A stretch of DNA of 64,000 nucleotides from Marivita sp003149565 (GCF_965216415.1 NZ_CBDCFU010000002.1), one strand, 5' to 3'. Shown: positions 50,867 to 60,457, numbered from the stretch's first letter. Notes: generated by a model not told the origin, from the sequence alone. Translations and numbers: made by a program.

Positions 50867-51799
50867 ATGATCGATGCCCGCATCCGTTTACGCCACCTAC
50901 GGTGTTTCTTGGAAACCGCGCGATTGGGCTCCTTGTCCGCGGCCGCGAATGCACTGAACGTGTCACAACCTGCCGTGTCCAAGACCATCCGAGAATTGGA
51001 AGGGGTTTTGGGCAAACCGCTCTTTGACCGATCAAACCGCCGCCTGACACTTACAACGGTGGGCCGTGTGTTTCAGCAGCATGTCGGAGCCGCAATGTCG
51101 GAACTGTCGCGCGCTCAATCGCTGGTGAAAGACACGCCGTCTCAAATTACACGCCTGTCAGTCGGAGTTTTGCCAACAGCAGCCACATCGCTCATGCCGC
51201 GTGCCGCTTTGGCTTTTCGCGAAAGCCACCCGAACTGCCTGCTGCGGGTCAGCACAGGGCCGAACTGGCTTTTGATGTCGCAGTTGCGCGACAGCAGCCT
51301 TGATCTGGTGGTTGGTCGCATGGGCAATGCCGAAGTCATGCAGCACCTTTCCTTCCATCACCTTTACTCCGAAAACATCGCCGCCGTCGTGCGCCCAGAA
51401 CACCCGCTTTGCGAGACCTCACAACCGCTTGAAGCTTTGGCCAAGTTCCCGCTGCTTTTGCCACCTCCGGGCGCAGTGATCGCGCCATTGGTGCGTGCGC
51501 TGCTGTCGCGGCATGGCATCGCCGCGCAGAATGCGGCGTTCGAATCCGTGTCGCTGGCCTTTGGGCGACGGGTGGTGCAATCGTCGGATGCAGTCTGGTT
51601 TATCTCACGCGGCGTCGTCGAAGATGAACTGGATGCGGGCACACTGACTGCGCTTCCGCTTGGCGATGACATGCGCGGCGGCCCGATCGGCATTTCGATG
51701 CGGGCCGATGGTGTACTGACTGATGCGCAATCTGGCTTAATCCGGGCACTGGAGAACGCCCGCGATGCGCTGCGCCCGCTGGGCGCATCACGCGTCTAG
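50867..51799 (+). CDS. pcaQ: LysR-family activator of protocatechuate genes
   Basis: A 310-residue LysR regulator. The helix-turn-helix is at 20-45 (LGSLSAAANALNVSQPAVSKTI), followed by a C-terminal effector domain. The N-terminus IRLRHLRCFLETA is that of PcaQ. It is divergent from pcaD with a PcaQ-type box between. By family knowledge it activates pcaDCHGB in response to beta-carboxy-muconate-type intermediates. Its stop codon shares CTAG with the convergent pobA stop. Confidence 0.93.
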   Translation: MIDARIRLRHLRCFLETARLGSLSAAANALNVSQPAVSKTIRELEGVLGKPLFDRSNRRLTLTTVGRVFQQHVGAAMSELSRAQSLVKDTPSQITRLSVGVLPTAATSLMPRAALAFRESHPNCLLRVSTGPNWLLMSQLRDSSLDLVVGRMGNAEVMQHLSFHHLYSENIAAVVRPEHPLCETSQPLEALAKFPLLLPPPGAVIAPLVRALLSRHGIAAQNAAFESVSLAFGRRVVQSSDAVWFISRGVVEDELDAGTLTALPLGDDMRGGPIGISMRADGVLTDAQSGLIRALENARDALRPLGASRV

Positions 51800-52965
51800 A
51801 AGGGCAAGCCGATGTAATTTTCGGCAAGATCGCGTCGCGCCGTTTCAGACTGCGACAAGTGGTAAAGCGTCGCCTTGCGCATCTGCGCGGCAAAGCTGTC
51901 TTCGCCGTCGAACTGGTGAAGCATTGTCGTCATCTGCCAGCTGAACCGCATTGCTTTCCAAATGCGCAGCAAGGCGCGCTCGGAATAGGAGTCAATTCCA
52001 GCGCAATCGTTCTTCTTCACAGCGTCAATCAGCGCCTGATACAGGTAATGCACGTCGGACACCGCAAGGTTAAGACCCTTGGCCCCGGTCGGAGGTACGA
52101 TATGCGCGGCATCCCCAACAAGGAACAGCCGACCCCAACGCAATGGTTCGCTAACAAAGGACCGCAACGGAGCGATGGATTTCTCAATCGACGGGCCTGT
52201 CTCCATCTGGTCCGCAACCGCTGACGGCAGGCAGGATTTCAGGGTGGTCCAGAAGCGCTCGTCGCTCCAGTCCTCGACCTTATCGGTCAGGGGCACCTGA
52301 ACATAATAGCGACTGAGCCTTTCACTGCGCATTGAGGCCAAGGCAAACCCCTTTGACGAATTGGCGTAGATCAGCTCTTCATGAGCAGGCTTTGTCCGCG
52401 ACAAAACACCAAGCCATCCAAACGGATAGACACGCTCAAATTCGCGACGCTTGTCCTCCGGGATTGTCTTGCGGCTCACGCCGTGAAACCCGTCACACCC
52501 AGCAACATAAGCGCAATCGAGCCGCGTCCGCGCCCCGTCAACGCTGTACTCGACATATGGCGCGGAGCTGTCAGCATCGTGGATCACGACATCCTCAACC
52601 CCATGCACAATGGTTGCCCCAATCGCATCCTGCGCGGCGTAAAGATCGGCTGTGACCTCGGTCTGGCCGTACACCATTACAGAGGTGCCCGTCAGTTCCT
52701 TGAAATTGATCCGAACCATCAATTCGTCATCGGTCAGAAAGCAGCCGTCATGCGGCAGACCTTCGGCCGCCATACGGCCACCGACCCCGGCTTCCTGCAG
52801 CATCGCCACGGTGCCCGCCTCCAAGACGCCCGCTCGGATCCGCGACAAGACGTGCTCGCGCGTTGCCCGTTCAAGGATGACAGTCGCGACACCCGCTTTG
52901 TTCAAAAGCTGGGACAATAATAGGCCTGACGGCCCGCCTCCGATGATGGCAACTTCGGTTTTCAT
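51796..52965 (-). CDS. pobA: 4-Hydroxybenzoate 3-monooxygenase
   Basis: A 389-residue FAD- and NADPH-dependent hydroxylase producing protocatechuate. FAD motifs are IIGGGPSGLLLSQLL at 7-21 and FLVGDAAHIVPPTGAKGLNLA in the C-terminal third. RIRAGVLEAGTV (about 42-53) is characteristic of PobA. The ATG at 52965 gives the standard N-terminus MKTEVAIIGGG; the open frame continues upstream without homology. It is divergent from the AraC gene at 53058 by 92 bases and overlaps the convergent pcaQ by 4. Confidence 0.95.
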   Translation of the reverse strand: MKTEVAIIGGGPSGLLLSQLLNKAGVATVILERATREHVLSRIRAGVLEAGTVAMLQEAGVGGRMAAEGLPHDGCFLTDDELMVRINFKELTGTSVMVYGQTEVTADLYAAQDAIGATIVHGVEDVVIHDADSSAPYVEYSVDGARTRLDCAYVAGCDGFHGVSRKTIPEDKRREFERVYPFGWLGVLSRTKPAHEELIYANSSKGFALASMRSERLSRYYVQVPLTDKVEDWSDERFWTTLKSCLPSAVADQMETGPSIEKSIAPLRSFVSEPLRWGRLFLVGDAAHIVPPTGAKGLNLAVSDVHYLYQALIDAVKKNDCAGIDSYSERALLRIWKAMRFSWQMTTMLHQFDGEDSFAAQMRKATLYHLSQSETARRDLAENYIGLPF

Positions 52966-53057
52966 GGCCGCCCTCCTCCTGACGTGTGAAAGATGTCTAA
53001 AGACGAGCGCGCAGGTCAGGAATGGCCTCACAGCGCCTGCAATGGTAAGAATCAAAC

Positions 53058-53909
53058 ATGACTACGCAAAATACCATTCCAGCTTTCGGCCTTTATGGTG
53101 AATCCGACCAATTCCCCGACGTGATCCACTATGAGGATTTCTCGGTTCGCGCCCCAATTCATGACTGGCGCATCCTGCCACATCGCCATGGACAAATGTC
53201 ACAGCTATTCATGGTCGAAGACGGCTGGATCGACGCAACAGTCGACGGCGAAAAGTACCAGGTTTCAAAAAACGAATTTCTATACATTCCAAATAATTGT
53301 GTTCATGAGTTCATGTTTCGCCCGAACTCTCAAGGCAAGATCTTTTCTTTACCCGTCACTATCGTGCAGACCATCTCACCAGCCACGGACCAACTGCTGA
53401 CCACGCTCTCAGAACCGTTTGTCGGAACGATCTCGCACAGCCTTGATCGCATGGCACGGCTTCTGCGCGACACCATCGATTCAGCCACATCATTTCGGGG
53501 CCAGCAGGTTGTCGGATTGGCACATTCCGTGCTCGCCAATCTGGCCGAAACCAGCTTGACCGAAAGCCCAGCTGCGCAGAAAACGAAGCATGCCCGGCTG
53601 TTTGCGCTGGATGCTTTGATTGTAGAGCACCTGTCCGACAATTGGTCGGCATCCGATTTTGCAGAGGCATTGTCGATAAGCACCGGCCATCTCAGCCGCT
53701 TATGCCGCGCCGCCAAGGGTGTCGGTGCAGCGGCCTATATCGAGCAGCATCAAATGCAGGAAGCCTGCCGCCTGCTGGCCTTCACTCAATTGCCCGTATC
53801 GGAAATCGGCTACCGGCTTGGCTTTATGGACCCGTCGTATTTTTCCAAACGGTTTCGTGCGGCGCGCGGACAGACCCCAACGGACTATCGGGCACGCTTC
53901 ACGAATTGA
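53058..53909 (+). CDS. pobR: AraC-family regulator, probably of pobA
   Basis: A 283-residue AraC/XylS regulator. The N-terminal cupin has ILPHRHGQMSQLFMVEDG and FLYIPNNCVHEF, which form the effector pocket. Two C-terminal helix-turn-helix motifs follow (FAEALSISTGHLSRLCRA and VSEIGYRLGFMDPSYFSKRF). Its divergence from pobA by 92 bases argues that it activates pobA with 4-hydroxybenzoate. The symbol rests on context. Its 3-prime end overlaps the convergent acyl-CoA dehydrogenase gene by 11 bases. Confidence 0.85.
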   Translation: MTTQNTIPAFGLYGESDQFPDVIHYEDFSVRAPIHDWRILPHRHGQMSQLFMVEDGWIDATVDGEKYQVSKNEFLYIPNNCVHEFMFRPNSQGKIFSLPVTIVQTISPATDQLLTTLSEPFVGTISHSLDRMARLLRDTIDSATSFRGQQVVGLAHSVLANLAETSLTESPAAQKTKHARLFALDALIVEHLSDNWSASDFAEALSISTGHLSRLCRAAKGVGAAAYIEQHQMQEACRLLAFTQLPVSEIGYRLGFMDPSYFSKRFRAARGQTPTDYRARFTN

Positions 53910-55428
53910 ATACGTGTGCGGCCAATGTCGAAATCCGCTCTGGCTCGGGATGCTTCTCTGCGAGAGCTGCACATGTCTCCCAACATGCCCGGAAATAGAG
54001 CTGCGCGGTAGACTGAGCGAACGCATGCGCATCTGTCTCCGGAGCGTCGCTTGCGCGCAGTCTATCGCGCCAGGCCTGCCACTCTGAAAGCTCAGCCATC
54101 ACAGGTCCCGAAGCATTGCAAAGTTCTGTGATCATGTCCGCAAACTGATCCGACCCCGGCCCTTTCAAACCGCGCGTGGCCAGGCTCCTCTCGTGGATTC
54201 CGTTTGCCCCTTCGTAGATCGACGTGATCCGGGCATCGCGCCAAACCTGACTGAGCTGGTATTCATTGAGGTAGCCATAGCCCCCAAGAACTTGAATCCC
54301 CAAATCCGCCGACCGGATCCCAGCCTCTGAACAGAAAACTTTGCACAGCGGTGTCAGGAAACTTACGAGATCAGGGCGCTCGCCCTTCTCCATTTCAACA
54401 TAGGCCAGATGGCACATGGCACGGGCCCCGATGGCAAGAGAGGCCTGCTCATGAAGCATGCGCTGTACATTAGCGTGATCGCACAATCGAGCAGGCGTGC
54501 CATCCTTGCGCCTCCCTTGCACGCGGTCTGTCGCATATGCATCCGCGATGTGGGCCGCGCGCGCCGCGTGGGCAACCCCCTGCAACGCAACATCCAGTCG
54601 GGCATGGTTCATAACGGTAAACATCGCCTTCAGCCCATCGCCCTCGGCTCCAATCAGGTCCGCGACGGCACCATTGAACCGCAATTGACAGGTCGGGGAG
54701 GCATGCAGACCAAGCTTGTCCTCAATCCGTGTCACGGTGACACCTGCCCCCGCCGGACACAGGAAAAGCGAAAGCCCCTTCAAACCATCCTCCACCGACC
54801 CGCTGCGCGCCAAAACCAGGTGGAGTATGCTTTCCGACATGTCTTGATCGCCGCCGGAGATAAAAATCTTCTCGCCATTGAGCCGCCAATGGTCGCCATC
54901 ACGGTCCGCCCGACACCTGATCGCCGACAGGTCCGATCCTGCACCCGCTTCGGTCAGACACATTGTCGACAAAACCTCGCCGGACGCCAGACGCGGGATC
55001 CACGTCTCCTGCTGGCCCTGGGTCCCGAAATGTAACAACGTCTCGATTGCGCCCGGAACCAAACCACACACCATCTGCATCGCATGGTTGGCTCCGCTGA
55101 AAACCTCGGACACACCCGCTGCCACCAATGGTGACTGCGCCATGCCGCCGAAACGCTCCGGCGCTTGCAGCCCCTGCCACCCGGCCTCAGCAAGCTGCGC
55201 ATAAGCGTCGACAAAGCCGTCCGGCATAAGCACGCGACCTTCGACAAGCCTTGCACCTTGCGCGTCGCCAATTACGTTCAACGGGGCGAGAACGCCCTCG
55301 GCGAACTGGGCAAAATGGGCAAGGATATCTTCCGAAAGACTGTCGTCCCACTCAGCCACCGCCGTCGCCCCCGCCACGTGACGAAGTGAGAACAGGATGT
55401 CGTCGGTCGGTGCCGCGAAGTCGGTCAC
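53899..55428 (-). CDS. Acyl-CoA dehydrogenase, likely for phenylpropanoyl-CoA
   Basis: A 509-residue FAD enzyme of the acyl-CoA dehydrogenase family. Motifs are CLTEAGAGSDLSAIRC, then GEKIFISGGDQDMSE, and in the C-terminal part QVLGGYGYLNEYQLSQVWRDARITSIYEGANGI holding the likely catalytic glutamate. It is 3 bases downstream of the amidohydrolase gene in a two-gene leftward unit. With the hydratase, ligase and SDR genes nearby it fits the dehydrogenase of phenylpropanoid side-chain beta-oxidation (PhdD-like), which desaturates aryl-propionyl-CoA. A short-chain acyl-CoA substrate is the alternative. Confidence 0.82.
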   Translation of the reverse strand: MTDFAAPTDDILFSLRHVAGATAVAEWDDSLSEDILAHFAQFAEGVLAPLNVIGDAQGARLVEGRVLMPDGFVDAYAQLAEAGWQGLQAPERFGGMAQSPLVAAGVSEVFSGANHAMQMVCGLVPGAIETLLHFGTQGQQETWIPRLASGEVLSTMCLTEAGAGSDLSAIRCRADRDGDHWRLNGEKIFISGGDQDMSESILHLVLARSGSVEDGLKGLSLFLCPAGAGVTVTRIEDKLGLHASPTCQLRFNGAVADLIGAEGDGLKAMFTVMNHARLDVALQGVAHAARAAHIADAYATDRVQGRRKDGTPARLCDHANVQRMLHEQASLAIGARAMCHLAYVEMEKGERPDLVSFLTPLCKVFCSEAGIRSADLGIQVLGGYGYLNEYQLSQVWRDARITSIYEGANGIHERSLATRGLKGPGSDQFADMITELCNASGPVMAELSEWQAWRDRLRASDAPETDAHAFAQSTAQLYFRACWETCAALAEKHPEPERISTLAAHVFNS

Positions 55429-55431
55429 GGG

Positions 55432-56328
55432 TCAGCCCTCCTGACCCGAAACACCCAAGAGACGCAGCGCATTTTCCTTGAGGATCAAAGGACGGACTTC
55501 ATCTTTGAACGGCGCATCGGCAAAGTCCTTGAGCCAGCGATCCGGCGTGATGGCAGGCCAATCCGAGCCGAACAACATCTTCTTTTTCAGGATTGAATTG
55601 GCGTATTTGATAAAGATCTCAGGGAAGTATTTCGGCGACCAGCCGGACATATCGAAATAGACATTCGGTTTGTGCTGCGCGACAGCGAGACCCTCTTCGG
55701 TCCAGGGGAAGCTCGGATGCGCCAAAACGATCGGCATATCGGGGAAATCCACGGCCACATCATCCAGATGCATCGGGTTCGAATACTTGAGCCGCATGCC
55801 CATCCCGCCCCGCATCCCAGAGCCGACTCCTGTCTGCCCGGTGTGGAACAGGGTGATCACGCCCTCTTCTGCACAGGCTTCCAGAACCGTGTAACAGGCC
55901 TCGCGATCATTTGGGAAAAACCCCTGCATGGTTGGATGAAACTTGAACCCACGCACTCCGAAATCCCGCACCAAACGGCGCACCTCGCGGGCACCCGCCT
56001 TGCCTTTGTGCGGATCGACGGAGGCAAAGGGGATCAGAATGTGGTCGTTTTCGGCACAGAGCTGCGCCACTTCTTCGTTAGAGTACCGCCGAAACCCGGT
56101 TTCGCGCTCGGCATCGACAGGAAAGATCACCGCCGCGATATTGCGTTCCCGATAATAGGCGGCCGTATCCTGAACCGTTGGCAACATTCCCTCTGCGCCC
56201 ACTGGATTCCTGAAATACGCAGCCATACCGGCTTGGAACTCATTGTAGCCGTCATCGCGGCACTGATTGCAGGGTTCTTCAGCATGTGTATGGAAATCAA
56301 TGGCTTGCACCTTTGAAAAGTCGACCAT
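55432..56328 (-). CDS. Amidohydrolase-family metal-dependent hydrolase (PhdC/CouO-like)
   Basis: A 298-residue TIM-barrel hydrolase of the amidohydrolase-2 family. The metal-binding DFHTHAEEP is at about 10-18, GVRGFKFHPTMQGFFPND in the middle, and later VLAHPSFPW and FGSDWPAITPDRW supply the histidine and aspartate ligands. The ATG at 56328 has AGGAGG six bases upstream; an earlier ATG abuts the AGGAGG and is unlikely. In the phd and cou pathways a protein of this family cleaves aryl-3-oxopropionyl-CoA to the benzoate and acetyl-CoA. That role is inferred here from context. Confidence 0.82.
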   Translation of the reverse strand: MVDFSKVQAIDFHTHAEEPCNQCRDDGYNEFQAGMAAYFRNPVGAEGMLPTVQDTAAYYRERNIAAVIFPVDAERETGFRRYSNEEVAQLCAENDHILIPFASVDPHKGKAGAREVRRLVRDFGVRGFKFHPTMQGFFPNDREACYTVLEACAEEGVITLFHTGQTGVGSGMRGGMGMRLKYSNPMHLDDVAVDFPDMPIVLAHPSFPWTEEGLAVAQHKPNVYFDMSGWSPKYFPEIFIKYANSILKKKMLFGSDWPAITPDRWLKDFADAPFKDEVRPLILKENALRLLGVSGQEG

Positions 56329-56431
56329 CGCCATCCTCCTGCCGTGTCGATTTCGCTATGTTAAAAAACGCTATACAGCAAAACCGTTTACATATACAAC
56401 AAAAGTCATTGGCACAGACGGGGAGGGTCAC

Positions 56432-57220
56432 ATGCACGACGGCGCAGCACGGTCCGAAGCGGTTACACGCGTCGAGATCGACGGCGACATCGCGACGGTG
56501 ATCTTTGACCGACCTGAAAAGCGCAACGCAATGAACGACGCGCTTGTTGACGAGCTTGATCAATTCTTTTCGCGCCCGCCCGAAGGCGTAAACGCTGTGA
56601 TCCTGCGCGGAGAAGGTGGGCATTTCTGCTCGGGCCTGGACCTAGCCGAGCATGAACAACGCCCCCCGATCGATGGCGTCTATCACTCTCGCAACTGGCA
56701 CCGTGTGTCCGAATTGATCGAGTTCGGCGGCCTGCCCGTGATTTCCGTTCTTACCGGAGCGGTGATCGGCGGTGGGTTGGAAATCGCGGCCTCGACCCAT
56801 GTGCGTATCGCCGAACCCACAGCCCGGTTCCAGCTGCCCGAAGGCCGGCGTGGGATTTTTGTCGGAGGCGGGGCAACCGTTCGCGTTGGCCGCATCATCG
56901 GCGCGGATCGCATGCGTGAAATGATGCTGACGGGTCGGAACTACGGTGCCGAAGACGCGCTGTCTCTTGGGTTGGCGCACTACGCCGTGGGTGATGGCGA
57001 AGGATTGGCCCTGGCGCACAAGCTGGCGCGCAAGATCGCCGACAATGCGCCCTTCTCGAATTACCTGATGATCAATGCCATCTCACGTATCAACGACATG
57101 TCACGCTCTGACGGTCTGTTCACCGAAAGCCTTGCTGCAGCCATGTGCCAGACATCCGATGGCGCTAAGGAAGGGTTGCGCGCTTTTCTTGAGAAAAGGG
57201 AACCAAACTTCAGAAAATAG
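56432..57220 (+). CDS. Enoyl-CoA hydratase/isomerase family protein
   Basis: A 262-residue crotonase. The oxyanion-hole segments are GEGGHFCSGLDLAEHE and GAVIGGGLEIAASTHVRIAEPTARFQLPEG. The ATG at 56432 has GGGGAGGG upstream and starts the family-like ARSEAVTRVEIDGDIATVIF. It is divergent from the amidohydrolase gene by 103 bases and precedes the TRAP genes by 170. In this setting it would hydrate hydroxycinnamoyl-CoA without breaking the side chain (PhdE/CouM-like), leaving cleavage to the dehydrogenase and amidohydrolase. A hydratase-lyase activity cannot be excluded. Confidence 0.82.
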   Translation: MHDGAARSEAVTRVEIDGDIATVIFDRPEKRNAMNDALVDELDQFFSRPPEGVNAVILRGEGGHFCSGLDLAEHEQRPPIDGVYHSRNWHRVSELIEFGGLPVISVLTGAVIGGGLEIAASTHVRIAEPTARFQLPEGRRGIFVGGGATVRVGRIIGADRMREMMLTGRNYGAEDALSLGLAHYAVGDGEGLALAHKLARKIADNAPFSNYLMINAISRINDMSRSDGLFTESLAAAMCQTSDGAKEGLRAFLEKREPNFRK

Positions 57221-57390
57221 CATGGCGGGCCGAGCAAAGGCTCTTGCGAACAAGCATTGCCCAAAATGCACGTTTCTCACCATCACCCGACCAGTGAAGA
57301 CATTTCGTTTCAGACCCTTCTGTCAGTAGATGAAGCGGAGTGTTCACAAAGAAACACGGTCAACACACTTAAAATCTGGGAGGATTTAAA

Positions 57391-58428
57391 ATGAAAAGAC
57401 GAAGCTTCGTAAAAAGCGCTGTTTTCGGCGCGGCTGCTGCATTGGCAGTGTCCAGTGCAGCATATGCACAAGAGGTCACGCTGCGCCTGCACCAATTCCT
57501 GCCGCCCCCCGCCCCGGTGCCCGCGCAAATCCTCAAGCCTTGGGCCGCTCAGGTCGAAGAGGCCTCTGGTGGTCGGATCAAGATCGAACATTTCGACGCA
57601 ATGTCTCTGGGCGGTCGTCCGCCCGAACTGATGGACCAGGCGCGCGATGGCGTGGTCGATCTGTCCATGACCGTTGTGGGTTACACGCCCGGCCGCTTCC
57701 CGCGCACCGAAGTGTTTGAACTGCCCTTCATGATGACCGATCCGGTCGCGACGGCCAAAGCTTATTGGGAAATGGTCGAAACAGACTTCCAGAACAATGA
57801 ATACAAGGACGTCAAAGTCCTCGGCGCCTGGGTTCATGGCCCCGGCCAGATCCACTCGACCGACGGTGTAACCAGCCTTGAGGACATGAAGGGCCTGACT
57901 CTGCGTGGTCCGACCCGGATCATCAACGACTTGCTCTCCGAATTGGGCGCGGAACCCGTGGGCATGCCGCTGCCGGCGATCCCCGAAGCGCTGTCCAAAG
58001 GCGTCGTCAAAGCCACCGTGATCCCGTGGGAAGTCACCACCGCCATCCGCCTGTCGGAACTGGTCAGCAATCACACCGAGTTCGCCGGAGAGGAAGCACT
58101 CTACACCGCGGCTATCGTACTGGTGATGAACAAGGCCAAATACGAAGCCCTGCCCGACGATCTGCGTGCGATCCTCGACGCGGAATCCGGCGCTAAGCTG
58201 TCTGCATTCGCGACACAGGTGATGTGGGATATGGACGCCCCGGCCCGCGAAATCGCCGTAAACGCCGGCAATACGATCGTCGAACTCGACGAAGCCGAGG
58301 TCGCGCGCTGGAAAGAAGCCTCCCAGCCGGTAATCGACCGCTGGATCGCCGACATGGACGCCAAGGGCATCGACGGCGCAGCCCTGATCGAACAGGCCAA
58401 GTCGCTGATCGCCAAACACGGCGGCTAA
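57391..58428 (+). CDS. TRAP transporter substrate-binding protein (DctP family)
   Basis: A 345-residue periplasmic protein. The export signal MKRRSFVKSAVFGAAAALA has a twin-arginine-like RRSFVK, with AYAQE cleavage near 26. The DctP signature region is MSLGGRPPELMDQARDGVVDLS, and the substrate-clamping arginine lies in GLTLRGPTRIIND. GGGAGGA precedes the ATG. It starts a DctP-DctQ-DctM operon embedded in the phenylpropanoid genes. By context the ligand is an aromatic acid such as a hydroxycinnamate, possibly sulfated. Confidence 0.9.
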   Translation: MKRRSFVKSAVFGAAAALAVSSAAYAQEVTLRLHQFLPPPAPVPAQILKPWAAQVEEASGGRIKIEHFDAMSLGGRPPELMDQARDGVVDLSMTVVGYTPGRFPRTEVFELPFMMTDPVATAKAYWEMVETDFQNNEYKDVKVLGAWVHGPGQIHSTDGVTSLEDMKGLTLRGPTRIINDLLSELGAEPVGMPLPAIPEALSKGVVKATVIPWEVTTAIRLSELVSNHTEFAGEEALYTAAIVLVMNKAKYEALPDDLRAILDAESGAKLSAFATQVMWDMDAPAREIAVNAGNTIVELDEAEVARWKEASQPVIDRWIADMDAKGIDGAALIEQAKSLIAKHGG

Positions 58429-58493
58429 TCCACTCGAGCAGTCTCAACGGAGGGCCGTGTCAAGCGGCCCCCGTTCATCAAGGAGAGGGCGGA

Positions 58494-59006
58494 ATGTACA
58501 GGCAGGCTCGCACCATTGCTGAAATGATTGCACGCGCGCTCGCCATCGCGGGCGGAGCTGTTCTTCTGTGTTTGATCGTGCTCACCTGCATTTCGATCAT
58601 CGGCCGCGCACTCGTGCCTTTCGATATCGGGCTTGGCCCCATCAGGGGAATTTATGACATGACCGAAATCGGAATGGCTGCTGCCATCTTCGCCTTTCTG
58701 CCCTGGGCACAGTTCAACGAAGCCCACGCGCGGGTCGATCTGTTTCAACCCGTAATGCCCAAAACGATGGACCGGATGCTCGACCTTTTGTTCAATCTCG
58801 GCATGCTGGTTGTCGCCGTCGTTGGCACGTGGCGGTTATATCTTGGTATGCAGGACAAACTGTCCTTTGGCGAAACCACCCTCATTGCCCAAATCCCTGT
58901 CTGGCAGGGTTATGCAGCGAGCCTTGTCGGCGCGGTGGGCTTTATCGTTGTTGCCGCGTTTTGTGTACTGAGGTCCGGTCGCCGCATTGCCGGTCTCGTG
59001 GACTAG
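58494..59006 (+). CDS. TRAP transporter small permease (DctQ family)
   Basis: A 170-residue membrane protein with four hydrophobic segments and the DctQ features VLTCISIIGRALVP and ARVDLF near the second loop. The ATG at 58494 has AGGAGAGGGCGG upstream; the open frame begins earlier inside dctP but is not coding there. It associates with the large permease encoded 11 bases downstream. Confidence 0.88.
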   Translation: MYRQARTIAEMIARALAIAGGAVLLCLIVLTCISIIGRALVPFDIGLGPIRGIYDMTEIGMAAAIFAFLPWAQFNEAHARVDLFQPVMPKTMDRMLDLLFNLGMLVVAVVGTWRLYLGMQDKLSFGETTLIAQIPVWQGYAASLVGAVGFIVVAAFCVLRSGRRIAGLVD

Positions 59007-59017
59007 GAGGCCAGACG

Positions 59018-60346
59018 ATGACGAATATTGAACTGGCGCTCTGGTCCTTTCCGGTTCTTCTGGTCCTCGTCTTCCTGCGCGCACCCATTGCGCTGGCGAT
59101 GATCGGCGTTGGCGTCGGCGGCACGTATCTGGTGATCGGTTCGTCCATGATGACCCTGAACCAGTTGAAAACGCTGACCTATGGCACGTTTTCCAACTAT
59201 TCTTTCTCGATTATCCCGCTCTTCCTGCTGATGGGCCAATTCGCCACCCTGTCTGGCATGTCTGCTGCCCTCTTCCGCGCCGCGGAGAGTTTTTTGGGTC
59301 ACCGTAAAGGTGGTGTCGCGATGTCCGCCGTCGGGGCCTGCGCGGGCTTCGGCGCGATCTGCGGTTCCTCGCTCGCCACCGCCGCCACGATGGGTCAAGT
59401 GGCCCTGCCCGAGCTGCGCCGCTACGGCTATCCCGGATCACTGGCGACTGGCGCACTGGCCGCTGGAGGCACACTGGGCATCCTGATCCCGCCCTCAGTG
59501 ATCCTCGTGATCTACGCGATCCTGGCCGAACAGAATATCGAAAAGCTGTTTGTCGCAGCTTTGATCCCCGGCATCCTTGCTGCCATCGGCTACATGATCG
59601 CTATCTCTGTCTGGGTCCGCATGTCCCCCAACAGCGCCGCCGTCAAAGACCGCGCGCCGTGGGGAGAGCGAATGAAGGCCTTGGGACAGGTCTGGCCCGT
59701 GATCCTCATCTTCGTCGCCGTCGTCGGCGGGATATATGCCGGTATCTTCACCCCGACCGAGGCTGCCGCAGTCGGCGCAGCGGGCACGGGACTTGTTGCT
59801 TTTGCATCGGGACAGATGAGCTGGTCAAAACTCAGCCAAGCCATCTTGGCCACCGCCGCCTCTTCCGCGATGATCTTCCTTATCATCCTGGGGGCAGGCA
59901 TCTACAACAACTTCCTCTCACTCACTCAATTGCCGCAAACCGCGTCTGTCTGGGTCGGTGACCAAGGCTTCTCTCCTTGGTTCGTCCTGACCATCGTGTT
60001 GATCATGTATCTTGTCTTTGGCTGCGTGATGGACAGTCTTTCGATGGTTCTGCTGACGGTCCCGATCATCTTCCCGATCATGTCCGTCCTCGACTTCGGG
60101 ATGAGCGTCAATGATTTCGGCCTTTGGTTCGGCATCCTCGTTTTGATCGTGGTCGAGGTAGGTTTGATCACGCCACCCGTGGGCATGAACCTCTTCATCA
60201 TCAATTCGATGGCCAAGGAAACGCCCATCGGCCAGACCTACAAGGGCGCCCTGCCCTTTGTCATCACCGACATGGTCCGCGTTGTGATCCTTGCCGCCTT
60301 CCCGCCGATCACGCTGTGGCTGGTCTGGGTGATCGACGCGCTGTGA
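59018..60346 (+). CDS. TRAP transporter large permease (DctM family)
   Basis: A 442-residue membrane protein with about 12 hydrophobic segments. DctM signature regions are GFGAICGSSLATAATMGQVALPE, GTLGILIPPSVILVIY and FGCVMDSLSMVLLTVPI. The ATG at 59018 follows AGGAGG and begins MTNIELALWSFPV; a GTG-initiated longer frame lies within dctQ. It forms the ion-coupled channel for the substrate bound by the DctP protein. A hairpin follows the stop. Confidence 0.9.
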   Translation: MTNIELALWSFPVLLVLVFLRAPIALAMIGVGVGGTYLVIGSSMMTLNQLKTLTYGTFSNYSFSIIPLFLLMGQFATLSGMSAALFRAAESFLGHRKGGVAMSAVGACAGFGAICGSSLATAATMGQVALPELRRYGYPGSLATGALAAGGTLGILIPPSVILVIYAILAEQNIEKLFVAALIPGILAAIGYMIAISVWVRMSPNSAAVKDRAPWGERMKALGQVWPVILIFVAVVGGIYAGIFTPTEAAAVGAAGTGLVAFASGQMSWSKLSQAILATAASSAMIFLIILGAGIYNNFLSLTQLPQTASVWVGDQGFSPWFVLTIVLIMYLVFGCVMDSLSMVLLTVPIIFPIMSVLDFGMSVNDFGLWFGILVLIVVEVGLITPPVGMNLFIINSMAKETPIGQTYKGALPFVITDMVRVVILAAFPPITLWLVWVIDAL

Positions 60347-60353
60347 CCTGTTC

Positions 60354-60379
60354 CCTTGCGCTGACACACCGGCGCAAGG
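60354..60379 (+). terminator. Hairpin after the DctM gene
   Basis: CCTTGCGC and GCGCAAGG form a perfect 8-bp stem around a 10-base loop, 8 bases past the dctM stop. No T run follows. It may separate the TRAP operon from the sulfatase-like gene partly or fully. Confidence 0.45.
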
Positions 60380-60457
60380 CATGTTCCCCCGACGCTGGAC
60401 AGCGCCACCCCCGTGCGGCAAATCTAGGCTCCCGGACCACCTGCGAGAGACCACAGT

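Noticed and set aside
56432..57220. Calling this crotonase a feruloyl-CoA hydratase-lyase
   Set aside because: The surrounding dehydrogenase, amidohydrolase and SDR genes argue for non-lyase beta-oxidation, and the sequence did not look like the hydratase-lyase subgroup. I kept the general family name.
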